Origin: Telmatactis stephensoni
Taxonomy: Eukaryota; Cnidaria; Anthozoa; Actiniaria; Isophelliidae
DNA: 64,000 nt
NCBI GenBank assembly: GCA_029948255.1
Contig: JALIZF010001631.1
Span: 124,001-188,000, forward strand
Reading direction: 5' to 3'
In this document: piece after piece, positions 36,467-50,500 of the stretch
Layout: every line of letters begins with the position of its first letter
How positions within the stretch are numbered: the stretch's first letter is position 1
Notes under the pieces: model-generated
The model's database searches: none
Told to the model about the DNA's origin: nothing
What the model saw: the letters and a program-made list of their open reading frames with translations, nothing else
Program-made: the position numbers and the translations under genes

Positions 36467-37314
36467 AATATAATTTAAACCTTGGAAGAAGTAAAAGTGC
36501 AAATGGCGGCAAATTTGGAACTCGTTCCCAGTGCATTCTCGTCTTTCCAAATCACGCTCTGGTCATACTCTGGTCACATGCTACAATCACATTCATCTCG
36601 CCAAAAAATTAAAAATTTGGGCGCGATTTCAGAGTGTAAAAATTGAGTCTGCAAATGCAGACAAATAAGATTCTGACCTATTTTGAGGATATAAATTTTT
36701 CAGACCCTAGCTAAATCTCTCGTATACGTTGCCAAAGTAACAGTGACATAGTAAAACTGATCCCGGTGGTTGAATCGTAACGCGATTTAATAAATTTATG
36801 GGAAAAGTTCCAAAAGCTCGTACTCGTCGATCTTGGTTATATCAGATGAATTTGGAAGCGTTTCTGGTCTTGTTCGTTTTTCATCTTTAGTATATTCCAC
36901 TTTGTATATTCAAGATCGAATTTTTATACTATAATTTATTCATGCTCAAGTATATGTCTTGTGATCACACGCAACCGTCAACTCGTTGGATCAGTTTCAA
37001 CCAAACACACGGAACACTCTACATCTACATCTACATTTATTAAGGGAGCAAGAACTATTACTACAGTAATCACGCTAACTATAAATTAAAAAAAAATGAT
37101 AATAAATAAATTAACAAATTTGAATATGAAAATATATATACATTTAAAAATCATATTAAGTAGAAAATAAATAATAAATTTAATCTTCCCTCAAGAAAAT
37201 ACATTTTTTTTTCTTGAATACATCTACACTAGTAGAAACATCATTGTTGGTTTGTTAAAATTATGGGATCTCAAGAAAATGTCACGGAAAATTTCCCGGC
37301 ATGGGTGTCAGGCC

Positions 37315-37352
37315 AAGCAAAAAATAAAATAAAATAAAATAAATAAATAAAA
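37315..37352. repeat. (AAAAT)n / (AAAT)n simple repeat
   Basis: Four AAAAT units running into AAAT units in the intergenic region between SLC35F and USP. Confidence 0.75.
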
Positions 37353-37456
37353 GCGCTTTAAAAACGTGTTTAATAACCATATCACACTATGACTATCTAA
37401 AAACTAAAAACACGTTTTCTCCAATGCTAGAGTGCTTTTAGTCTCAACTGTTGAAT

Positions 37457-38465
37457 AGTTGACGTCAACTAAATGAGATAAGTTATTTACTATTTTAGGT
37501 GACGTCACCTAAATTTGAAATCACTTGAAAACAGTTCGTTTTCTTCCAGGAGAAGCGATAAGGTAGAATGCCTTGTTTCTGCGTTCTTTCTCTTGTAAAT
37601 AGTGCTCATCGATTAGTGGACCCCCCCCCCCCCCCCCCAATGTACAAATAGAAATTATTGGTCAATAAAAAATTGAACATGGTCGAGGAAACAAAAAGTT
37701 GATATGAAAGTATCGACCTATAAGCAAGTATTAAATTTACTCAATTTATCTAACTATTCAACAGTGAGACTATTCTACCAAGGCTACTATATTAAGGCAA
37801 AAGGCTGATAATACAAGTACCATTCTAGTGACGTCAATCAAGTGACTATTTCCGTGTTGTTGGGCTATTTGCCACAGAGAAGACTCAACCATGACGTAAA
37901 ATTCTTAAAATAGGCCAGGTGATATTTTTGGGTGTTTTTCTTTGTGAATAAATAAAGGAAAAACTGTTGGTGGGAAAACTCTACGCAAGTGGATTTATGT
38001 CCTATAAGGTTTTTCATATTTGGAAGATCTTTCTTAATAATCATTTTGGTATATAAAGAGTCTCACAACAACAAATCATTCCACATCTACATGAGCCGCA
38101 ACTTTTCCTTGTCAAGGACAAGACCCAAGACAATGTCAAGAAACTTACTCGTGAACTGATGCAGCTTAAACAGGCGAATATTTGACATTCCTGCATGCCA
38201 ATCCAATAACCATTTGTGGAGTTTCAAACAAAAGATAATATACTTATAGATTCGGCCTAATGTACAATATATATTTGTTTTGGTATAGATGGCATCATCA
38301 TTTTGACCGCAATTAGTAAGTAGACATCAGAATCTGCCTTCGAGAAAAAATGCGAAAAGAAAAAAAAAGTTAATACTACACTTCTCTATATCAACCAAGC
38401 ATAACAGCCTGTGACGTCACTGTTTCCATATTGCTAGACGATTTATACACAACATGGCGGATGGT
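37457..38465. promoter_or_regulatory. candidate bidirectional regulatory region with four CRE octamers
   Basis: TGACGTCA, the full CREB/ATF site, occurs at 37460-37467, 37500-37507, 37829-37836 and 38412-38419. The first two are centres of perfect 14-bp palindromes (AGTTGACGTCAACT and AGGTGACGTCACCT). ACAACATGGCGGATGG at about 38449-38464 resembles a YY1-type initiator and would place the USP start site about 300 bases before its ATG. The region separates the divergent SLC35F and USP genes. A C18 run lies at 37621-37638. Confidence 0.55.
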
Positions 38466-38770
38466 TAGCTAGCAACTTGTATATTTCTTGGATTTCGATT
38501 GCTTGTGGAATCAAACGTAAAGCTTAATACCAGTAACACACTAACGTAGAAAGGAAATGATGTGATTTCAAGGCTCTGTGCTGTCTTTAGAGGTATTTTT
38601 GAATCCTTGACAAGTCAACTGTAAACAAATTTGTTGAATTGGAGTTCGTCGAGACTTGAAATACAACTTACAACTGGTGGAAAAGTCGCGTTTTGGCTCA
38701 AGCTGCGAGTTATATTCAACGAAAAGTTGTTTCTGTGGCCTCTGGGGACTTGTGGCGATAAAATTCAATC

Positions 38771-41700
38771 ATGTTTCGGGAAGAAAGGCTGGCAAGAACT
38801 ATGTCAATGGCCCAGAATAAAGGCCTTCTCAACAATCCAGGAGAAAACAACTGTTTTCTAAATTCTGCTGTACAGGTGAGGCAAAAACACTGGCCCATAA
38901 TAGTTGTTTGGTAACTTTTATCCTTATTTTATTCATTTGGGAGACTAGTGGCTTAATTAAGAAGGGAAAAACTAAAGGAAGATATTTGGAAAACTAAGAT
39001 TCCCGAGTCATATCCATTTTGAGTGGTCGTTGATTGATTAATCCAAGCCATTCGTTCTGTATTTCGTAATTATGCCTTAAATGTCTTGGATTGTCGAGAG
39101 CATAAAAATTGTTTAAAAAAGATACAAGATACTGTGTGGTGAGGGCTTGACTTGATTTGCTTGAACTGTATTTTAGCACGTTTAATGGAGTTATTTGTTA
39201 AAATTACATTGTCGCCTTGTCGACATATGTAAGTTTATACACAGTATATCGAGGTGGAAATATTGTCGCACGAAAAATAACTCAATGAATTTCACAGTGA
39301 GACCTAAAACAACATCGCATTTTATTACCTCTCAAGATCAATAACGAAGGACTTGAAGCAGAATCCGTAGTTTGAATTTCAAAGTAGAAAATTTTCCAAG
39401 TGGAACAATAAAAATTCAAGACAATGACTAAGGCCTATGGAGCTTTTCGAATAGTCCATGGAACATTGTCGAGGCTAACAATAGGACTTGGTCAAGCGTT
39501 TATGTTTTTTTGTAAAATTATTGAGCAATTCCAACAAATAATTCTCATTCTTTCTTAATTGATAATTCACATTGTCATACAGCCATGGATGTCGATTGCA
39601 AGTCCTGTTGATTGATTTCCAATTTGTACATTCCATAACCATTGTGACAAAAAATATGGGGAACGACGGAAGTTCATCAAATTATTCCTTCTGCTCTGAT
39701 CCAACGAACAGAGGATGTATGCAAACGTTATTGAAATATTATACAAATTAAAGTATATTGTCTAAACGCACTTACAAATCAATTTGTCACCCCACACTTT
39801 AATGACTTAAGAGTCTAAACATACTACAAATGTATCATTTCGTTATTTTATTAGTCGACCTATTGCTTGTATATAAGATGCATGCATATATGACAACTCA
39901 CTTCTATACAGTTTGTAACATTTGTGACATTCAAGACTGATATTGATTACATCTGCACTCATTGCATTCTAGAAGTATCATTTAAATCAACAAGATACAA
40001 TATTTGTCAAATGTTTTAAATATTTTCTTTAATTTTTACTAAAATTCCTAGCTTGGTCACATCCTATATGTATTGATTTAATATTTTGATTGGTTGAGTG
40101 GAGTTTAAAATTGCATAGGAGGTGTTTGTAATTAACAGCAACACCTCATCGACACTTACTTAAACTGTTATGAGACCAAATACCATTAGATGGTATTGAC
40201 TTGCCTAGTGTTACATTCTAAAACAAATCAATTATTGAATACATGAAATAGATGACAAACCCACTATATCTACACCTCTACTATTACAGGGTTTTGGTAG
40301 CTTTTACAATATAGCAGATCTGTAGGGTTTTTCACATTATACAGCCCACAAAGACTTTGATTATATTACTTCAATGTGCACTGTATGTGATTTTAAAGTT
40401 ATTGTCATATAAAGCATAGTGTGTGGTAGAAGTCTGTGTGGTGAATGAATCAATGATTGAAGTAATTATGGCCAGGCTGAGTATTAACATGTGAGGTGGT
40501 TTGAAAGACAACATGGACAATCAGCACTCTATATGTAGTGGTGCATGCATGCTTGTCATGATGGTAACTGATATACATGTAGTTTTAGGTCTCTAAATAG
40601 CAATCTTGGAAATAGCATTTAGTTGCTTCAAATATCAAGATTGTGTATAAATATTTATTTGACAGGCATTGCCTTAAGGAGGTCTGGATTGCCATTTCTT
40701 TACTTTCCTCATTGTCTGTGTCAATTATATACATAGGTTTCTATGTATGCCTACATTCATCCTACATTCATTTCTTGGCAGACATGACATTTTCTTAATA
40801 GCAAGTATTGGGCCAAGATCAGCATGTAAACATGTAAATACATGTACTGTATTTTCACCTGTCAAGTTTGTCTCATATGTTCTTCTTTTTCAGGTTTTCT
40901 GGCATCTAGATGTCTTTAGAAGGAGTTTCCGTGAGTTTAAAGGACACTTCTGTAAGGGAAAAAGCTGTATTTTCTGTGCTTTGGAAAATATCTTCAAAGA
41001 GTTTCAGTACAGTAGTAATGATGCCTTACCACCCGACACTCTTAGGATAGCCATGGCAAACACATTTAAGGTAAAAACCCATTAGCAGGACTTCTAAATT
41101 TTTGGATTTTGGTAATCAATATATTGAATATGTACAACCTACTCCAAGAACATGATGACATTCAATCATATTAAAGCATTGTGGTCTTCTGCTAGTTGCT
41201 TGAAGTGACAATGTACTTGCATAATTATAGGCATAAGTTAGGCTTTTAATTATTCAATCATAAGATATGGACTGCTGCCATTAGTTGGCTTAGTTGGTTG
41301 AGTGCCATTCTTCAGTGTGGGAGGTCTGCATGGTTCAGGAGAAGGTGTTGCATTGTTAGTTCATCTTGTCAGATATAAACTGTAGACATTGTCTCTCTTA
41401 AATTACTGTATGTATTACCCTAGTGTGTATAGGGGGTCCTACCCACACCACTATTCAAGAAGAGTAGGGAGATTCCACTGTGTGTGTACACTACACTATA
41501 CTACACTGCAGGGCCCACAGTAATAATTGGCATAACCTGTTGTGGTATCTCAGAGCCTTCTGGTGTTAGGAGGAAAAGCTACGTTATAGTAAATAGACAT
41601 CATACAATAACAGTGGTTGTTATTTTAGGATCAAAGGAAGTTTCAAATGGGTGATATGGATGATGCTGCAGAATGCTTTGTAAGTCCATTTTACTAGTGA

Positions 41701-44561
41701 TGATTTGTCATTATGTATCTCATATGAACCTAGTGCACTGCTGAGTCTTCTTTGCAACGATGAAATATCCATGGCAAAACCAGCTAGGTTAAATCCAGTG
41801 GATCAGGAGAGAATAATCAGAAGACTCCACACATACACCCTTATCAAGACTTTTTGGCAGCTGAATTTGACATGTTGCCTTGCATTTGTACTGTTTTTAG
41901 AGTTCAATTTGAATGTTGTTGATATGTGCTTAAAGTGAATGCATGGGAAATATTTCAACATTTCAGCAAGCACAAGTAGATGGTGACATGCTTCCCTGAG
42001 TGGATATAAAAATGGTGTTGTATAATACATTTATCCACTTAATAAGGATTTCTATAGCAGACAAGCACTATCACATCATGCAGCTGAAGCCAGGATGTAA
42101 TGTTGATTTAGCTGTTGTTTTGTTTTTAGGAAAACATTCTCTCTCACATGCATTTCCACTTGGTAGTAAGTGAACATGATGACAGTTGTAATGCTCAGCA
42201 TTGTATAACACATCAAAAGTTTGCAATGCAATTGATTGAACAGGTAAATAATGTAGATGACTTTTAACATTTTGATATTGATACTAATTTATAAACATGA
42301 ATTAAGCAAAAGGAATGCTGATTATGTCTGGCTGATTTCTTTTTGTTTATTCCTAAATCAATGCCTTGATACATGGCCAAGAACGCAGAAGAACAATTAA
42401 AGTATTTAATATGGTTATCACTATGGTTGTCTGTCTTTTAATTAGTTGATTATTATCAATGGTGCTTGCATCATTCCTGTTCACCACATTATTTGACAAG
42501 CTATAAATTAAAGTGGTCCATTTACTGTGTTACAATCAATTTTATGATCCACTTAAAGGCCTTTATATCTTCCCTTGCAAGCAACCAATGCCTACCCATG
42601 ACAATCAACCTATAGTTTTGAAAACCTCAAATGAATAATAAATTGAAGAGATGCGATTGAAGAGTTGCACTAATGTGACTTATCTTTTAGATCATTTATC
42701 AAAATAATTTCCTCACACAACCCAAAATGGTATTCATAGACTTATGGTAAAATATCTTTGTACATCAACCAAATGTCACTTAGACCATTTTTATTGGTAC
42801 CCTTCAATCATCATTCACTTGAGCTTTGTATTGAGAGATTATATAGAGGATATTACATGGGCATGCGGAGGTACGGATTTTATCTTCGAGTGTTGAAAAG
42901 ATCTCTCACAAGTGAGCACAGCGAACGAGTGAGAGATCTTTTCAACAAGAGAAGATAAAACCGTATCTCCAAGCAAACATGTAATATTCTATTTATCATA
43001 TAATTATCAAATCAAGAGACAACAAACTATCTTTAGAGTAAATGCGCTCAATTAACCATGGTAACGATCTTTTCACTAGTGAAAAGAACATGTTATTTTC
43101 ACTAGTGAAAAGAGCAAGTTTTCGAAATTAAGAAATATAGGTATTTTACAAATAATTATATGATAAAAATTGTTATCATAAGCCCAGCAAGATGATACAG
43201 GTTGACATTCCAAAGCCTGTACATATATATCAGTTAAAATATTTGATTTCTTTGACCAGACTATTTGTCCCTGTGGTGAAAGATCAGAACCACTGCCATT
43301 CTTTCAAACTGTACACTATGTGTCAGCATCAGCTTTGTGGTAAGTTTTGAATCAGTAACCATGGTTACCAGGTCTACCAAAATGGTTGTATTAGAATGAT
43401 GAAATAAAACAGGAGTTTAATTATTGCGGGTAGAAAGTAAAAGGACTGATTAAGTTGAAACATTTGTCAAAATATGAACAAAATCTGAAGTGACAAGTAC
43501 AGTCTTTATTTCTTTCACTTTTTTCTTTTTCTTTCTTTTTGTTTCTTTCTTTCTTTCAGGTTCATTTTTCAATCATTTATAATCTAGAGTCATCGATGAT
43601 TAACTCTGTTAGTTATATGTAGTTACAAGTGAGTTTCCTTTGAAGACTTGACAATGTACTTTTGATATGTTCCCTATAGTGCTCAGGCAAGAAGATTTGA
43701 AAAGCAAGCAAGACAAGAATACAATAGTACCAAACACTTTGACACTTTACTGAGACTCACTGGTGAAGACACAAAACGCTGCACAGTAAGTTAGCAAAAA
43801 TATGATGATGATTATGCTGATGACAAGCTGTCATCCAACAGCAATATATTTAAAAATACTGCAGCATGAATGCCTGGGGACAAAAGTGCTGACCAGATTA
43901 TGGACATTGACTTAGTTTCAATACTCTTCTTGCCTTTTCAAAATCCAGGGATCATTATCCATATCATGGTACTGGTTGACCCAGCAGAAAAGTCCTTTGT
44001 ACATACTGAACTTTAAGAATATTGTAACAGGAGTTTCTGTAACAATATTGATAATTGTGTGGTTGTGAACTGAGACCAAATTACTGCTTTAATTTGAGCA
44101 TTTCTTGCTTTCTATGCAGAGTCGTGATTGTGGTCAAAACATTCAAGTGCAACGATGGCTACTCAACTGCCCTGACATCGGTAAGACAACCATGTTAGTT
44201 TGTAAGACAGTCAGTTATTGATAGTCAGTCATGTTGGTAAGACAGTCAGTCACATTGGTTGGTAAGACAGTCAGTTATTGATAGTCAGTCATGTTGGTAA
44301 GACAGTCAGTCACATTGGTTGGTAAGACAGTCAGTCATTGATAGTCAGTCATGTTGGTAAGACAGTCAGTCACATTGGTTGGTAAGACAGTCCGGAGTCA
44401 TTGATAGTCAGTCATGTTGGTAAGACAGTCAGTCAGTCACATTGGTTGGTAAGACAGTCAGTCATTGATAGTCAGTCATGTTGGTAAGACAGTCAGTCAC
44501 ATTGGTTGGTAAGACATGTACAGTCAGTCATTGATAGTTCAGTCAAGTCAGTTTATAAAGG

Positions 44562-44592
<31 letters not shown>

Positions 44593-47500
44593 ACAGAATA
44601 AATTTTTCTTTGAATTTTGTATGAAATAGTGAATTATACTTTCGCAAAAATATAGCCAGAATGATGTTATTTCGCCTCACTTCATAAATGTTTCGTATTA
44701 TAAGAATATAATAAAGTTGAAAAAAAAAGAGGAATGACTGTATAAAGCTGGAATGCAACGAAAATCAGCCAAGAATTTGGCACCATATTTTGATAGATTC
44801 CATCCCGGTAAGCGGGTTGAATTCGTCTGTATGAACACAAACCAAATTCATCTCGGTTACCGAGCCAAGCCGCTTACCAGGCTGTCTCGCCTCCATATAC
44901 AGTTGGTCAGGTGCTGTAGACGCACATCATTCTTATGTTTCAGTAAGCATTGGTCTCAGCTGGGATTCAGAATCACCAGATGCTGAACACATAGCAGAAG
45001 TCTTACAGTGTATCGGAACAAGGTTATCTTTATTACATGTAAGTAATCCTTTCTTTCTCCCTTAACTACCTCCTCCACCTTCTTTTGACTTTCCTTCCCC
45101 CTTCTCCCTTTTCTTCCTTTCTTTTCTTTCCCTTCACTTGATTGCCTCTCACCCTTACTTCCATTGTGTTTATCCACAATTCATTTATTTCTTGTCCTCC
45201 ATTTAACTCTGCACTTGAACTCCTTCCATTACTGTTCTTCTAGCAAGGTAGATTTAGGGGAGAGTTACGCACCCCCTACTGACATAACTTTGGGACCTTT
45301 TCTTCTTGACACTTTTCCAAAATATCTACTGGACGCTTTGGATGGTTTCGTGTTTTTATAAATCCGCCCAAAGACGTTTTACTTGGTCTTGTTGCTGGCT
45401 CATCATTTGTTTCTTTATTTTATTGCAGTTTTTTCATCAAGTTTATGAAAAGAATGCCCAGCGAACCACCCTGAACCTAGTTGGTGTGGTGACTTACTAT
45501 GGCAAACATTACTCGACATTTTTCTTTCATAGCAAATTAAAAACCTGGATATACTTTGACGATGCTAGAGTGATTGAGGTGAGTAGACTTTCTCCATTTG
45601 ACTTCAGGTACATTACCAGTCTGTAATTTTGAGAAGTATTTCTTGGAGTTTAAGATTGCGAGGCATATTTGCTGTTAAGAACCTTGTAAGGCCATAGATG
45701 TTGAAGTCAACAATATTATGACTTTACTTGCTGTTATTATGGCCTTTTTAGCAATCTAACAAAACAGGCGCAGAGGGGGCTGTTGACCTAACTAGCTAAG
45801 GAAAAGGATACCTTGTTCTCAACCTAAATATTTCTATTTTCTACATATGAAATACATGTTCCTACCAAATGCGTTTGGTTTGGTATAGCCTAAATGTTTT
45901 TATTCCTAGATTGGTCCTGACTGGTCAGTTATACGGGAAAAGTGTCGGCGTTGCCATTACCAACCACTGTTGCTAGCTGTACGCCAACCCCAATGGGACC
46001 CCAATTAATGCTTCTACAGCTCCTAAAGAAAAAGTATTCATTAAACCCTCGACTTTTGCACGTAAGACCGACATGAGCCCGATGAGTAGACGAATTAGTG
46101 CCGAAGTTAGTCGTCTTGAATTCGAAAAGCGTCGTAAAAGAAGATCGAGTAGTCCAGAGAGTGGCTTAGTAGAAACGGATTCTGAAAGCAACATAAGTAC
46201 ATTAAAGTCAGAAAAACAAAACTCACTTTCAACAATGGAAGGTTCCAACGATACCCTTAAGGCGAAGGACAACGTCACGACTAATGACGATGATGACACG
46301 TTGAAAGCACGTGGACATTCATCACGAAAGGACATGATCAGTTCTTCTAAATCTCGACGTAGTAAGTCATGTGACTGGTTAGACGAGGGAGCGAAATCAC
46401 GGTCGCCAAGAGGACGCACTGCTAGCACAGGGTCTGACGTTACAGATACTTTGAAACGAAAACACCATAAAAATGGCAAACCCAAGAAAACAGGCTTACG
46501 TAGGATTGGTAGTGCAATATTCCAAGCCATGAAGCCTGGTTTAGCAATTTCAAACATCAAGACGTCTAAAAAGAAAATCAAAAGTGGACGGCCATCAGTA
46601 GAGTGTAATGGAGATCGTGCATCAACGGAGTTGAGGTATCTAGTTGCCCTTTCTATTTTGTATTTTGACTCTTGCCTCCAAGTCTCCTTCGCAGCAATGC
46701 TCCCTTAAAAGGGCTGCCAAGGATACTTCTTCCCTCCCTTTTTGGTTTTAATTTCCATGGTTTTTATTCTGTTGGACACGACACGAGATCGCTGAGACAG
46801 TGTCATCCATCATGTTTATCGTGTTATCATCATGTTTAGATGATGACAACCAACCATGGCCACCCAGGGAACTCCTATAAATATAGGACAGTGATGATCT
46901 TAGAGAATTAAAGATCTCGTATGTTGAAACCTTTGTAGGGGTAACAAATAGCCGCCCATACCTTTTTGGATGAGTATAACTAGGAGGACCATTTTGGTAC
47001 CTTTTATGGATAAAAATAGCTCGACACGCCCATTTGGGAAAAAAATGAAAATTGCCGACGATCACACAAGACGTCGAGCAGCCGTTCTCAGTATCGTCAC
47101 ACAACCTTCTACACAAACCGTTCTTAGTATCGTCACACAACGCTCCACACAAAGCGTTCTTAGTATCGTCACACAATGCTCCACACAAGCCGTTCTTAGT
47201 ATCGTCACACAATGCTCCACACAAACCGTTCTTAGTATCGTCACACAACGCTCCACACAAACCGTTCTTAGTATCGTCACACAATGCTCCACACAAACGT
47301 TCTTACTATCGTCACACAATGCTCCACACAAGCCGTTCTTAGTATCGTCACACAACGCTCCACAGAAACCGTTCTTAGTAACGTCACACAACGCTCCACA
47401 CAAACCGTTCTTAATATCGTCACACAATGCTCCACACAAACCGTTCTTATTATCGTCACACAACGCTCCACACAAACTGTTCTTATCGTCACACAACGCT

Positions 47501-50500
47501 CCACACAAACCGTTCTTAGTATCATCACACAACGCTCCACAAAAACCGTTCTTAATATCGTCACACAACGCTCCACACAAACCGTTCTTAGTATCGTCAC
47601 ACAACGCTCCACACAAACCGTTCTTAGTATCGTCACACAACGCTCCACACAAACCGTTCTTAGTATCATCACACAACGCTCCACACAAACCGTTCTTAAT
47701 ATCGTCACACAACGCTCCACACAAACCGTTCTTAATATCGTCACACAACGCTCCACACAAACCGTTCTTAGTATCGTCACACAACGCTCCACACAAACCG
47801 TTCTTAGTATCGTCACACAACGCTCCACACAAACCGTTCTTAGTATCGTCACACAACGCTCCATCCAGCAGCACTAAGAACGGCTGCGAAGGAGACTAGC
47901 CCGTCATGAATAAGAATATTGTGTATTAATGTACTTTATGTTCTACGTTTCAGTCCATCCTCCGAGACTAAGCAAGCAGGTGTAAGAATGCACGAGCAGG
48001 CTAAACTAGAGGACTATCTACGATCCCCAAGCCACGATAGCGGTATAGGATCAGCTACAGGTTCTGTTAGTTCATCTGACACCAACCATGGTGGTAGTGA
48101 TGATGACTTGGTTGACTACTCTCATACACATATTGCATTGAGAAATGGTTTCAGGAATACTAAAACTAAAAAAGGTATATGTGCGTTTATCCCTTCATGT
48201 TAAACTCGCCTGCAGTGAACTAGGCGTTCTTCGTTCTAGGGGACATAATTTGTTTTTGTTTCCGTTTTTGTTCAGCTCTAATAAATTTCCGCGCGTCTGT
48301 AATTTTACCACAGGTATCCCAAATCTCCAAACTCCAAAAAGAATGGCTGCTTTGCAGTGTGTGTTTAAACTGTATAACATACCAAATTGATCGAACTATG
48401 TGCATCCTCTTGTAACAATCACAGAATTAAGGCGTGTGTATTAATGTTTTGTTTATCCTTCAGGTCCACCACACGAACGTTGCGCCATCCTTTTACAAGA
48501 GGCAGAAGCTCTAGCCTTGAAGTCACAAAACTCAGAAAACTCCAATGATTATCTAACAGCTATTCGTTTCTGTTCAGATGCAGCAGGTAAGTTGTACAGT
48601 AATAAGCATATTGAAATCACTACGCTGCGTGCAAAGCGCGCGGGCCAATGGCCGGTATAACGGATGATCGGAGATCATGGAAGCGGGACTAATGCTTTTA
48701 GGATTACTACTAGGGGACGTTTATCCCCTTTAAAAACAGTCTTTGCAGTGAAAATATTTTAATATTTTCTGTGGGAGCGAAATCACGTAGATTTTACAAA
48801 CACTACAGGTATATGCTAACAGGACATTAGTATCCCAGATGACTTTGCGCGGGTCCAGTCCTAAATTCGTTTTTAAGTAGGAAATCCCCAGTCCTCTCCC
48901 CCCCTTCCTTCCGATCGATACTCTACAGCCCGATAGCAATGGTGTCTTGTAAATCAAACTTTAAAGTTAGTCACTTGGTTATTAATGGTGGGTTTTTCAA
49001 CACAGCACGATTTCGACAAGCCGCCGAGGTATCAGGGATAAAAAGCAACAACGGAAGATACGCACTGATGAAAGTAGAAGAGCTAAACTTAAAACTTGAG
49101 GAGCTACGAGGAAAATTCGAAGCACAATCACATCTTAAAATGTCCAGGTACGCTTGCTATCACCCCTGAAGTGTGTTTATTGATTCAATTGATTTAGGAG
49201 TTGATATTTTGGTCTTGATATGTTCTTAGTGAACATTAAAAAAGTCAAGTTATTTGTCTACTACACATAGTGCTTCTCGAATTTTCTCAATTAACGACAC
49301 TGTAATCACAAACAATAAGAAGTGCAATGCAATCATGGCTACAAACACAGGAAAAATACAATGTTTCGTGTTCGCGCTGCACCCATGTCACCTGTTTTCG
49401 TGGTTCTCATCAGTTAGCTTCATTGGTACCAAGAGAACTGTTAATAAAGATTTCGTTACACCTGTATTCAAAATTACGCGACCTTTGCTGACAACACTTG
49501 AAAGGCTTTGTCAGCATTTTGACGGACGTCAATCAAATTTCGAACGAGCGTTTCCACTGATCAAACGAAACCAAAGTCAGAACCGTTTAAATATTATGCG
49601 AAGAAAATCGAGTTTGCCAGAAAGCTAAGACTTTGCAGATGCCAGCTGTTGAATATTTGATTGACGGCCGGTCAAAACACTGGACGAGCAATCTTCACTG
49701 GTCGCGTAATTTTGAAAATGGGTGTATACTTGCAGTAGTGTGTATTAGGTTGTGTGACATGGAAGGTTTTGAACGGCTTTTGTACTCTAGCTCCTACACT
49801 CCTCGTCTCAGTCCAAGGAACTCATTTTTTTTAGATTTTAAAATTTAATGATGTGATGAAGAGAGCGATTTGAAGAACTGCGGCCATCAAAAGTACTCCC
49901 AATAAATCATACTTCTACATGGTAAAGAAGCATGATTCACGAGAAAAAAACAAACCTGATTTATACATAGTTATATATTTTTTGACCAAAACATTTTTAA
50001 GAACATAAAACGTAACTATAGCAAGTTTGTAAACAAAGTTTATTTGAAACGAGTTGTCAAGTGTTTGTAGTAACAAATCATCAATCTCAATCATTTCGGC
50101 AGCCTATGAGATTCGGCATATCGATGTTGTCAACTATAACATGTGTTTGATTGGGTTATCCTATGGTAATGATACCAATCAATGCGTTTAGTTTGAGGTG
50201 GTTATAATGATAACAGTCAATGTGTTCTTATTCCAGAGCTGCGTCATCCCAAGATGAGTTCCTTCGTCAACAAAGACGTCGAGATGAAATGATTTTAAAA
50301 CAACAACAACAGAATCACGCCCAATACGTAAGGCTTGTCGTCTTGCTTTTATTCTTTCAAGTTGATTTATGTTGGTTTGCACATTCATCGATAATGTGAA
50401 TTATTAATTTGTCTTTTGCTTATTCATTCTGACTTTCATTCATTCGTTCATTCTTTTATTCATTTCACTCGTCCATTTAGACTAGGCGCATTTTCGAAAA

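Noticed and set aside
47062..47899. Long open frames of 195-309 codons on both strands
   Set aside because: They are produced by a 36-bp stop-free tandem repeat; no homology, no start context, and they lie in a USP intron inside a TIR element.
49254..49628. 124-codon plus-strand frame in a USP intron
   Set aside because: No splice partners in phase with flanking exons and no recognised family; flanking exons already join in phase without it.
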